Assembly (NCBI GenBank): GCA_028708105.1
Contig: JAQVZR010000098.1
Location: 1 to 6,780, forward strand
DNA length: 6,780 nucleotides
Source of the DNA: Desulfoplanes sp.
GTDB lineage: Bacteria > Desulfobacterota > Desulfovibrionia > Desulfovibrionales > Desulfomicrobiaceae
Reading direction: 5' to 3'
Of the stretch, positions 1-5,341 are shown piece by piece. Position 1 is the stretch's first letter, and each line of letters starts with the position of its first letter. The position numbers were made by a program, and so were the translations under genes. Under the pieces are notes generated by a model that was not told the origin of the DNA, did no database searches, and saw only the letters and a program-made list of their open reading frames with translations.

Positions 1-62
1 AACCATCCGAATCTGCTGTTCGTGCCGCCGATGTCAGCAGCAAAAATATGTTTTGTGGTCAT
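1..62 (-). CDS. glk: Glucokinase, N-terminal fragment (runs off left edge)
   Basis: Reading leftwards from an ATG at 62, the first 20 codons give MTTKHIFAADIGGTNSRFGW. The block AADIGGTNSRFG is the N-terminal phosphate-binding motif of Glk-type glucokinases (ATP-dependent glucose to glucose-6-phosphate, cytosolic), which begin a few residues before D-x-GGTN. ROK-family sugar kinases have a similar DIGGTK/N signature, so another sugar kinase is possible. A weak ribosome site, AGAGAAG, lies 5 nt before the ATG. The gene follows the response regulator on the same strand but a strong terminator separates them, so it is probably transcribed on its own. Only about 20 residues are visible. The family call rests on that motif and the specific substrate is inferred. 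Confidence 0.7.
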   Translation of the reverse strand, partial: MTTKHIFAADIGGTNSRFGW

Positions 63-258
63 GGGATCTTCTCTATGTACAAATATCCAAGGGATCTGTG
101 GTTATTTATAATCCCAGGCTGTGAAGAGCGGGCAGAAGGAGAATAACGAATCGGGGATCAGACAAAACATCTGGTAGCGACAAAAGTAGCACAGAATACT
201 TTTACAGAAATTGTATTCCTGCACAAGTGCAAACCTTGGAGTCCCAGACGTCTTTGGT
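63..258 (-). other. Leader/promoter region of the glucokinase gene, no gene seen
   Basis: This stretch between the response-regulator terminator and the probable glucokinase start should hold the latter's promoter. Read on the minus strand there is a TATAAA-like box (around 105-111 on the plus strand), but no well-spaced -35 box could be matched to it. The open frame crossing this stretch (302-102, minus) begins inside the terminator hairpin and has no ribosome site, so I do not treat it as a gene. Confidence 0.3.
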
Positions 259-297
259 AAAAAAAAAGCCCATGGAAGCGGGGTGCAACCATGGGCT
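259..297 (-). terminator. Intrinsic terminator of the response-regulator gene
   Basis: The inverted repeat GCCCATGG (268-275) / CCATGGGC (289-296) extends by one A-T pair to a 9-bp stem with a 13-nt loop. On the minus strand it is followed directly by nine T residues (A-run at 259-267 on the plus strand). It sits about 25 nt past the stop codon at 322. This is a textbook rho-independent terminator and insulates the downstream sugar-kinase gene. Confidence 0.93.
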
Positions 298-321
298 CTC
301 ATGATATTTAACTATCCAGGT

Positions 322-1047
322 TTATCCGGTTTTCTGAGCTGTACCGACTTGCTTGACCTCTGGAAGGATGTACATATAACCAATTCCTCGGACTGTTTTG
401 ATTGTGGACATCTCTCCCATTTTTTTTCTCAGGTTGCTCATGTGCACATTGAGACAACTTTCCTCGCTGTCCATTCTCCCCAAAGACAACTCGGCAATTT
501 TTTCACGGGGGACAATTTCTCCTGCGGAACGCATCAGGGTTTCCAAAATGCTGAATTCTGCAGAGGTAAGATGAATGGGGAGATTATTGACGGTCACGGC
601 CCGTGATCCCGTGTCCAGTCGGGTAGATCCTACACATAGGGTTCGTTGGTTTGTACCCGGGGTAAAGCCCGTTGAGCGTTTCGAAATAAGACTTCGCCGC
701 AGGATTGCCCGGATTCTGGCCACCAGTTCCCTGAAGGGAAAAGGTTTGATCAGGTAGTCATCGGCTCCCATTTCCAGGCCAAGGACCTTGTCTACTTCAT
801 CGTCCCGGCTGGTCAGGATAATGATCGGCAGATCTGACCAGGCCCGGATAGTATGCAAAATTTCAAAACCATTGGTGTCAGGGAGAACGGTATCAAAAAT
901 AATGAGTTGTGGATTTTCTTCTTTGACCAGTGTTAGAGCTCTTTGCCCTTTATGGATTGCAGTCAAGGACATGTTTTGTGTCCGGAGATAGATATCGAGC
1001 TGAGCGCAAAATTTCGGGTCGCCGTCAATAATGAGTATTTGGTCCAT
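322..1047 (-). CDS. OmpR/PhoB-family two-component response regulator
   Basis: This 241-residue protein has an N-terminal receiver domain (about 1-120) and a C-terminal winged-helix DNA-binding domain (about 137-232), the normal size for the OmpR/PhoB family. In the receiver, Asp52 (IIFDTVLPDTNG) is the expected phospho-acceptor, Thr79 the switch residue and Lys101 (YLIKPF) the conserved lysine. The wHTH ends in the typical L-R-K-K...TVRGIGYMY block. The acidic pocket reads IIDGDP (Asp8-Gly9-Asp10) where the family normally has two adjacent acids, so a Mg2+ ligand may be lost. I chose the ATG at 1047 because AAGGA lies 8 nt upstream of it and the protein then starts right at the receiver strand; the longer frame to 1110 adds 21 unrelated residues. 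No cognate kinase gene is adjacent. Its target genes are unknown. Confidence 0.93.
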   Translation of the reverse strand: MDQILIIDGDPKFCAQLDIYLRTQNMSLTAIHKGQRALTLVKEENPQLIIFDTVLPDTNGFEILHTIRAWSDLPIIILTSRDDEVDKVLGLEMGADDYLIKPFPFRELVARIRAILRRSLISKRSTGFTPGTNQRTLCVGSTRLDTGSRAVTVNNLPIHLTSAEFSILETLMRSAGEIVPREKIAELSLGRMDSEESCLNVHMSNLRKKMGEMSTIKTVRGIGYMYILPEVKQVGTAQKTG

Positions 1048-1098
1048 AACAGATCCTTGCGTTGCAAAAGTTCTTAATAAGAAGCTTCCTGTTAAAAT

Positions 1099-1118
1099 AT
1101 ATGATAACAATATCGTAT
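1099..1118. promoter_or_regulatory. Imperfect palindrome in the response-regulator leader
   Basis: ATATGATA (1099-1106) and TATCGTAT (1111-1118) are inverted copies with 7 of 8 positions paired and a 4-nt centre. The site lies immediately downstream of the candidate -10 box, where a repressor or autoregulatory site would act. A dyad of this size can occur by chance in such AT-rich DNA. Confidence 0.3.
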
Positions 1119-1123
1119 CGATT

Positions 1124-1152
1124 TTATTAATTTTATATTAAAAAACAGTCAA
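1124..1152 (-). promoter_or_regulatory. Candidate sigma-70-type promoter of the response regulator
   Basis: On the minus strand TTGACT (plus 1147-1152) is followed after 17 nt by TAATAA (plus 1124-1129), about 75 nt before the start codon, in very AT-rich DNA. The -35 box is a near-consensus match but the -10 box is weak (3 of 6). This is a guess from spacing and sequence only. Confidence 0.35.
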
Positions 1153-1200
1153 ATTTCCTTTGTCCCTGCACATATATTTTTTTTCTAAAAAAAGTTTTAG

Positions 1201-1305
1201 GTGGACGAGGTCTACTCATACCAGCGTGCTGTGGCTACGAACGCATACAATAATACCTGTCGGCAGGTTGAACGGTTCGGTTACATGTTGGATGCTTTTT
1301 ACTGA
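1201..1305 (+). other. Possible small ORF or gene remnant (34 codons)
   Basis: A GTG-initiated plus-strand frame of 34 codons ends at TGA 1303-1305. Its codons mix G/C- and T-ending choices like the surrounding real genes, and the peptide (for example YQRAVATNAY and RQVERFGYML) has a protein-like composition. A stop codon directly precedes the GTG and no ribosome site is visible, so it may be a decayed gene tail or chance. I recognise no family. Confidence 0.18.
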
Positions 1306-1510
1306 TGCTCACAGGTCATGAGCCCACAGTCCAAGCATGGCCTGATCGTACAATAACGGGGAAGAAGACAAAACATGGTATCCGGACATACCATCTACCC
1401 GGCGAGATATGGGGTACGCAGAATGGAAAAGGGCAGTGCAAAAAGCTTTTGACTAAACCAAACCCAGTTTCAGACCCATAGTTTTCGAACAGGTTATCAC
1501 TGTTCAATTC

Positions 1511-1624
1511 TTTTTTCACCGCGAAGGGCACGAAGGAACGCGAAGGGTGAAGAATCTGGGATAGATTGAGCTTTATTTTGTTGCTTTTCTTCGTGTTCCT
1601 TAGCGTTCTTCGCGGTGCAAAAAA
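1511..1624. repeat. MITE-like inverted repeat of the 'accgcgaagg' type
   Basis: The left arm (1511-1547) starts TTTTTTCACCGCGAAG and the reverse complement of the right arm (1624-1587) starts TTTTTTGCACCGCGAAG. After one single-base gap the arms agree at all but about five of the next 29 positions, including a shared AAGGAAC core, and are separated by about 39 nt. The DNA or its RNA could form a long hairpin. Each arm is itself built of short GCGAAG/ACGAAG units. Sequences of this flavour recur in intergenic DNA of many environmental bacteria. No transposase is present, so mobility would depend on a factor in trans. Its role is unknown. Confidence 0.7.
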
Positions 1625-1666
1625 CTCAATCCCTCAAACGTGGTTTGGTTTAGGTGAAATAAATTA

Positions 1667-1683
1667 TTAAAGTAAAACTTTAA
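1667..1683. promoter_or_regulatory. Short palindrome before the CI-like terminator
   Basis: TTAAAGT (1667-1673), AAA, ACTTTAA (1677-1683) is a perfect 7-3-7 inverted repeat just beyond the terminator of the CI-like gene. It shares the 3-nt spacing of the AGTT-GTT-AACT site at 2295-2305, so it could be a related binding site. It could equally be chance in AT-rich DNA. Confidence 0.25.
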
Positions 1684-1687
1684 CGAT

Positions 1688-1730
1688 AAAAAGGACGCTT
1701 TCCTAACAACCTGGAAAAGCGTCCTTTTTT
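1688..1730 (-). terminator. Intrinsic terminator of the CI-like regulator (possibly bidirectional)
   Basis: AAAAAGGACGCTTTCC (1688-1703) pairs with GGAAAAGCGTCCTTTTT (1713-1729), with one bulged base and a 9-nt loop. It is flanked by an A-run on the left and a T-run on the right, so it has the form of a terminator on both strands. It lies about 20 nt beyond the stop codon at 1751 and ends the CI-like transcript. It would also stop any plus-strand transcription arriving from the left. Confidence 0.92.
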
Positions 1731-1750
1731 ATTGTGTTTTAAAGATAAAA

Positions 1751-2260
1751 TTAGTCGTGATGTTGTTTCTTCTGAAACAGTGCAAATGCTTCCACCATTT
1801 CTGCGTTAAAATCAGTGATCTGTTTCTCCGTATGCATGGCCTTATGAAACGCGCGGATAGAGGCCACCAGAGCTTGAGAAAATTCAGTTTTTGATTCCAG
1901 GACCTCGATAGCCTGGGAAATGATTTCAGCTACATTGAACTCCGGGGAAGCGGCCTGGCGAGAGGATGCCGGAACCGGGCACTTGGGAACATTTTTGTTA
2001 GAGAGGGGTGTAGGGCTTTCCAGATCAAGAGAAGCTTGTTTTTCAATAGTTTGATCCCCCATAAGCCATGAAGGAGAAATCCCTGTTTCTTGGCTTATTT
2101 TATCAAACCAGGCCTGTGGAATTTTTTGCTTGCTTTTGGCGCTACTAACTCCGGCAGGAGAGATAGCCAAAAACTTTGCCAACGAGGAGTCGTTTCTGGC
2201 ATTAATAGAGCTGAGCATCCGTTGCCACGTTTGCTGGAAAGCTAGGGAAGAGGGTGTCAT
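1751..2260 (-). CDS. Phage CI-type helix-turn-helix transcriptional regulator
   Basis: This is a 169-residue cytosolic DNA-binding protein. Residues about 9-70 match the bacteriophage CI repressor N-terminal domain: a helix-turn-helix around SSLAKFLAISPAGVSSAKS (25-43), then KIPQAWFDKISQETGISPSWLMGD (46-69), the family's 'IP..W...IS..TG.S..WL..G' ending. The middle (70-107) is Pro/Ser-rich and linker-like. Residues 108-165 look helical and may dimerise. There is no S24 peptidase domain, so it is not a LexA/CI self-cleaving repressor. Start ATG 2260 has GAGG about 5 nt upstream. The upstream DNA carries a near-consensus -35 overlapped by a perfect CAAGTT-N7-AACTTG dyad and many GTTAA/TTAAC sites, which suggests autorepression. 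No cro-like, integrase or other phage gene is nearby. The regulated genes are unknown. Confidence 0.85.
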   Translation of the reverse strand: MTPSSLAFQQTWQRMLSSINARNDSSLAKFLAISPAGVSSAKSKQKIPQAWFDKISQETGISPSWLMGDQTIEKQASLDLESPTPLSNKNVPKCPVPASSRQAASPEFNVAEIISQAIEVLESKTEFSQALVASIRAFHKAMHTEKQITDFNAEMVEAFALFQKKQHHD

Positions 2261-2307
2261 GTGGCCTCGAGGTTTTATTAAGTAATAATTCGTGAGTTGT
2301 TAACTAA

Positions 2308-2337
2308 ATTAATGCCAGTGTATATTTATTTTGTCAA
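2308..2337 (-). promoter_or_regulatory. Candidate promoter of the CI-like regulator
   Basis: On the minus strand a perfect TTGACA (plus 2332-2337) is followed after 18 nt by ATTAAT (plus 2308-2313, 4 of 6 to TATAAT), about 50 nt before the start codon. The -35 box overlaps one arm of the CAAGTT dyad, and AGTT-GTT-AACT (2295-2305) lies just past the -10 box. Such placement is typical of an operator that blocks its own gene's promoter. Confidence 0.6.
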
Positions 2338-2353
2338 GTTGTATTTTAACTTG
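2335..2353. promoter_or_regulatory. Operator-like dyad over the -35 box
   Basis: CAAGTT (2335-2340) and AACTTG (2348-2353) form a perfect 6-bp inverted repeat with a 7-nt centre, a dyad spacing suited to a dimeric HTH repressor. It overlaps TTGACA of the candidate promoter. Binding by the adjacent CI-like protein is inferred from position. Confidence 0.5.
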
Positions 2354-2425
2354 TCTTTGTGGGTTAAGTAGTTAATTAATTTAACCAATATTAACTTAAT
2401 TAACTACCATAAAAACTTCTTAACT

Positions 2426-3055
2426 ATTGCAGGTACGGTTGAAGCAGGTTCGGTTATAACAGTTATCCATAGAGTTACTGCGACTATGTGGAAAAGGACG
2501 ACCTGACGGGCATTCTTTTCCTCTTTTTTAGATAGCAGATGGGTTTTCTCGCATGTCCCCGTACGCATTGAAGGGCTAGGTAGGGGACACAACTCGAGAG
2601 TAGGAGGGCTGTGATGTATTGAGGGGAGGCTGTGTGCCTTGTATCAGACAGGGAGGGGATAGAAAGGCTGCGTGGTCCTATCAGCACTGGAAGATGGTTG
2701 ATATTTCCTGTTTTTTTAAAGCTCAACTTTAAGTATATTATTTATCATTGTACTTTAACTTTACAGAAATTTCTTATGATGCAAGGCTGTTAGTATCACT
2801 GTGCCAACATGTTCTCACCAAAAGAGCGTATCTGACATGGTCAGCTGCTCATAAGAAACACATCAAAGCAATCCGGTGGGCTGGATTGCTTTGATGTCTA
2901 AGGTCTCTCAGCGCGCAGGCTTTGGCCGAAATTATTTAGAAGGGCCTTCTTTTGGATAGTCAAGGTGCGCCGCCTCTGGAAGCTTGTATTTGTTTGTGCT
3001 CCCGATAAATGAAGGCACGGGGGCTTTGTTTATTAGCTGCTTAAAGTATAGGTAA
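2426..3055. other. Motif-poor intergenic interval, no convincing gene
   Basis: About 630 bp between the two GTTAA clusters contains only one TTAAC (2755). A 15-nt-period direct repeat, GCAGGTACGGTT / GCAGGTTCGGTT (2429-2440, 2444-2455), sits at the left end. A 15-bp perfect hairpin is at 2860-2897 and a short dyad AGAAGG-g-CCTTCT at 2938-2950. Minus-strand frames 2592-2404 and 2726-2484 overlap each other and lack recognisable motifs and good starts, so I do not call them. A decayed gene or a non-coding RNA would both fit. Confidence 0.4.
2860..2897. repeat. Perfect 15-bp hairpin
   Basis: ACATCAAAGCAATCC (2860-2874) and GGATTGCTTTGATGT (2883-2897) are exact inverse complements around an 8-nt loop. 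There is no T-run on the plus-strand side and only a broken one (TGTTTCTTAT) on the minus side, so it is at best a weak terminator. A structured-RNA element or protein site is possible. Confidence 0.75.
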
Positions 3056-3300
3056 AGTTAACTACGTTTCGGTGGCTGTGGTTAGTTAACTAAAGTTATT
3101 ATTCATGATTAACTTGTGGTGTCGTTGGAGTTAAGTTAATTAACCATTTATTAACCAAGATCATACTGCCTATAACCTTGACTTTTCTTTGGATTCAAAA
3201 AATTGACTTTCACAAAACGCATATAAAAAGTTAATTCTCTACATGCAGAAAACGCATCTTCTTGGCACTGCCATTTGTTAAACGATTACCTTAAGTTAAT
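3056..3300. promoter_or_regulatory. Distal cluster of GTTAA/TTAAC palindromes
   Basis: About ten GTTAA/TTAAC positions occur here (near 3057, 3085, 3109, 3130, 3135, 3140, 3151, 3230, 3277 and 3295). They include three perfect palindromes: AGTTAACT (3056-3063), TTAGTTAACTAA (3082-3093) and GTTAATTAAC (3135-3144). The motif set resembles the cluster before the CI-like gene, so the same protein may bind both. Two TTGACTTT copies (3178-3185, 3203-3210) are also present, but no -10 box is properly spaced from them. What this cluster controls is not evident. Confidence 0.45.
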
Positions 3301-3368
3301 TTGTAACATCTTCTACAATCTGTTGCCCCCATGCTTGGGATTATACCAGTGGTTTTTTGAACCGTGAC

Positions 3369-3418
3369 AAAAAAACCATCTGCCCCGACGTTGAACCTTG
3401 CTTCGGTGGCAGATGGTT
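3369..3418 (-). terminator. Intrinsic terminator of the histidine-kinase gene
   Basis: AACCATCTGCC (3374-3384) pairs with GGCAGATGGTT (3408-3418). The stem can continue inward with CCGA/TCGG. On the minus strand it is followed by seven Ts (A-run 3369-3375). It begins about 57 nt past the kinase stop codon. Confidence 0.9.
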
Positions 3419-3474
3419 AGATGGATTGGCGATCGTTGTCGTCAACGTTTTACTGGAAGTAGCGCCTTGGATTT

Positions 3475-5016
3475 TTACACAGACAGAATAGAAGATGATC
3501 CGTCCAGCTCCAGAATGGGAGAAAAATAGAGGGTGACCTTGGTTCCCACATTTTTCTTGCTTCTGAGATCAATACTGCCTCCAAATTCTTCCACGGCCTT
3601 CTTGATCATGGGAAGTCCAAGTCCATACCCTTTTGATTTGGTTGTATGAAAAGGACTGAACGCCTTTTCTACCTCTTCCTCGCTCATGCCCACGCCATAG
3701 TCTTCAATGGACAAAAGAACTCTGTCGTTTTCCAGACCGCTGCGAATATCAATCGTGGCCTGATCCGGTGACGCTTCCATTGCATTTTTTACAACATTAA
3801 GGACACATTGCTTGATGACATCCATTTTGCCTTTGAGCTTAGGAAGATTTTCTGCCAGCTGAACATGAAAATGATGATCCCTGAGGTTATAGCCGATCTC
3901 AATCAATTCCAGGGTTTCTTTGATAACTGCATTAAGATCAACCTCTGCAAACTCTTTTTCTTCTCTGCGCGTAAAGTTGAGAATACTTTGTAAAATGGAA
4001 TCCAGTTTACCGGTTTCCTCTTCCACAATCTTGATTTTAGCCCGTTCCTGTTCTGTCAGATTGGGGGATTTAAGCAGAGATTTAGTGAATCCACCGATAA
4101 CGCACAGAGGATTCCGTATTTCGTGCGCCAGGTACATGGACATGGAAGCCATGATCGAAAGTTTTTCTTTTTCCTGCAGTCGTTTTTCTTTGTGTGTCCG
4201 GGAGGTAATATCCCGTTTCATGACCAGAACCTGAGCCAGTTTTCCCTGGGCGTTGAATATGGGATAGGAATATATTCGATAGTATACTAAATGCCCGTCC
4301 TCGCTGACTCTGGTAACGAGTGACTCTGCTTTTTTTTGGGTAAGAAAGGTGGTTGCAACCGGACATTGGGAATTTCGTTCCAAACAAAATCGTGTTCCGC
4401 CAGGCAAGGCCTGAGCTTCCCAGCAGTGTTTACCGAGAATGTCTTTTTTATCTTTGCCTATTCTGTTGGATACATTGGAATTGAGATCCATGATCCGATA
4501 GTCTTTATCAAGTAACAAAATATCTTCGCGAATGTTTCCGATGATGGCATCGAGGAGGGTTTTTCTTCGATCCAGATCCACTTTGCAATGGGACGCGGTT
4601 TGAAACATGTTGTGAAGACCACAGAGAAAAATGGAGGTGTCATGGTCAAGAAAGGATACATTATCCGGAAGTTTTTTTCTGATCTCGGAAGGTTTGAACT
4701 TGAATCCGGAAACATCAACGACCAGATTGATCTCAGGATGTGCTTCAATCATGGCCGTCCATGAGTCATATATGGGCACATTCAGACTGCGGATATACAT
4801 ATTTTTTGAAGGAAGATCGTTTTTTGCTCCCGGGGCTATGGCGAGCAAGCTGATGGGGGGGAGAAAATTTTGATATTCTTTTGAGGCGATGAGATCCAAA
4901 ATGGTTGTAAATCCTGATCCCGTTCCAATAAGTCCGATACGGAATTCAAATTCTTCAAGTTCCCAAAGACAAAAATCGTTTTTAACAAGGCTGTCCGTGT
5001 GTGGAGTTTCGGTCAT
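3475..5016 (-). CDS. Soluble PAS sensor histidine kinase with Rossmann-like N-terminus
   Basis: A 513-residue protein with no hydrophobic segment long enough to span a membrane, so it should sense a cytosolic signal. Residues about 26-125 resemble an NAD(P)-type Rossmann domain: RIGLIGTGSGF with Gly31, Gly33 and Gly35, later EAHPEINLVVDVSG near 90-104 as in GFO/IDH/MocA-like or homoserine-dehydrogenase-like folds. The third glycine of GxGxxG is Phe36, so binding is uncertain. A PAS domain (about 152-271) carries Cys198, Cys211 and Cys218 (C-x6-CP). HisKA has phospho-acceptor His298 (LAHEIRNPL). The ATPase has Asn411, DYGVGM from Asp439, FSPFHTTK and GYGLGL, as in NtrB/HPK4-type kinases. ATG 5016 is preferred because GGGAG lies 8 nt upstream; the ATG at 5073 has no ribosome site. 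No partner regulator is adjacent. Confidence 0.92.
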   Translation of the reverse strand: MTETPHTDSLVKNDFCLWELEEFEFRIGLIGTGSGFTTILDLIASKEYQNFLPPISLLAIAPGAKNDLPSKNMYIRSLNVPIYDSWTAMIEAHPEINLVVDVSGFKFKPSEIRKKLPDNVSFLDHDTSIFLCGLHNMFQTASHCKVDLDRRKTLLDAIIGNIREDILLLDKDYRIMDLNSNVSNRIGKDKKDILGKHCWEAQALPGGTRFCLERNSQCPVATTFLTQKKAESLVTRVSEDGHLVYYRIYSYPIFNAQGKLAQVLVMKRDITSRTHKEKRLQEKEKLSIMASMSMYLAHEIRNPLCVIGGFTKSLLKSPNLTEQERAKIKIVEEETGKLDSILQSILNFTRREEKEFAEVDLNAVIKETLELIEIGYNLRDHHFHVQLAENLPKLKGKMDVIKQCVLNVVKNAMEASPDQATIDIRSGLENDRVLLSIEDYGVGMSEEEVEKAFSPFHTTKSKGYGLGLPMIKKAVEEFGGSIDLRSKKNVGTKVTLYFSPILELDGSSSILSV

Positions 5017-5341
5017 ACGCCAGACTCCCGGTTCATAAACCTTAAAGGGGGATATTCCATGCGTTTTGTGCATGTTTCAGGATACTACAAAATGGATGTA
5101 TTCTATATCTATCTTCAGGAAGAAATAAATGCAATACTAAGCGGGAAAAAGATAAAAAATTTCACCGGATGGGAATGGATAAGTAAAAATATGTTATGGA
5201 TTTATGCTACTATAAAGATAGATAAAATATTTTTGCAGTATGTTGGGGGAATCCGAAAGGCTCTCTCCGCTCAAGTGAAAATAACAATGTCATAGTATGA
5301 AGATATTTCTGAATATGCCATCCCAAAACGGGCGAGTACTG
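5017..5341. other. Intergenic leader before the kinase gene
   Basis: A 325-nt AT-rich gap lies between the small membrane-protein gene and the kinase. I see no clear terminator after the stop codon at 5342, so read-through from the upstream genes is possible. A minus-strand promoter is also possible but I could not find well-matched boxes. The plus strand holds a 78-codon frame with a good ribosome site (5059-5295, listed separately). Confidence 0.5.
5059..5295 (+). CDS. Doubtful 78-residue ORF, divergent from the kinase
   Basis: ATG 5059 is preceded by AAAGGGGG with a 7-nt spacer, an excellent Shine-Dalgarno site, and the frame runs 78 codons to TAG. The peptide is rich in Ile, Lys, Tyr and Trp (for example FTGWEWISKNMLWIY). 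It matches no family I know. Many codons are A/T-rich and unlike the neighbouring genes. It would be the only plus-strand gene in the window and would occupy the kinase's upstream region, so it may well be fortuitous. Confidence 0.25.
   Translation: MRFVHVSGYYKMDVFYIYLQEEINAILSGKKIKNFTGWEWISKNMLWIYATIKIDKIFLQYVGGIRKALSAQVKITMS

Larger units (their letters stand above)
1048..1687. other. Intergenic region without a convincing gene
   Basis: The right part of the response-regulator upstream region is extremely AT-rich (about 1060-1200). From about 1200 the composition rises and a 34-codon frame with gene-like codons occurs (1201-1305, listed separately). A 7-bp inverted repeat ATGGTAT/ATACCAT (1375-1394, 6-nt centre) and the large 'accgcgaagg' inverted repeat (1511-1624) follow. 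The minus-strand frame 1531-1316 has no recognisable motif and begins inside the repeat, so I leave it out. Confidence 0.6.
2295..2425. promoter_or_regulatory. Proximal cluster of GTTAA/TTAAC sites
   Basis: Eight GTTAA/TTAAC positions occur within 130 bp upstream of the CI-like gene (starting near 2299, 2346, 2363, 2371, 2381, 2391, 2400 and 2420). Arrangements include AGTT-GTT-AACT at 2295-2305, GGTTAA-N13-TTAACC at 2362-2386 and a 12-bp perfect inverted repeat GTAGTTAATTAA (2368-2379) / TTAATTAACTAC (2396-2407) with a 16-nt centre. AT richness alone favours some of these, but the density and symmetry look like a multi-site operator. The spacings are not uniform, so the exact binding unit is unclear. 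Confidence 0.5.

Noticed and set aside
102..302. Minus-strand 66-codon frame between the response regulator and glucokinase
   Set aside because: It starts inside the terminator hairpin, lacks a ribosome site and covers the region where the glucokinase promoter must be.
211..991. Plus-strand frames opposite the response-regulator gene
   Set aside because: They are antisense to a well-supported receiver/wHTH protein and show no family motifs.
1316..1531. 71-codon minus-strand frame
   Set aside because: It begins inside the inverted repeat and has no recognisable motif or ribosome site.
2461..2469. TTATCCATA, one mismatch from a DnaA box, near AT-rich DNA
   Set aside because: It is a single imperfect box with no dnaA, gidA or other origin genes around, so not an origin.
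2404..2726. Two overlapping minus-strand frames of 62 and 80 codons
   Set aside because: They overlap in different frames, have weak starts and low-quality peptide composition, and run into the operator cluster.
2800..3055. Several short plus-strand frames with protein-like peptides (around the 15-bp hairpin and 2940-3050)
   Set aside because: Each is interrupted within 20-45 codons, lacks a start with a ribosome site, and different frames look equally plausible.
1751..3300. Prophage or integrative element suggested by the CI-type regulator
   Set aside because: There is no integrase, cro, structural gene, tRNA or attachment repeat. CI-type HTH proteins also occur as ordinary chromosomal regulators.
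322..5016. Cognate kinase-regulator pair formed by the two signalling genes
   Set aside because: They are over 2 kb apart, separated by terminators and a regulator gene, and the kinase is NtrB-like while the regulator is OmpR-like. Pairing cannot be supported from sequence.
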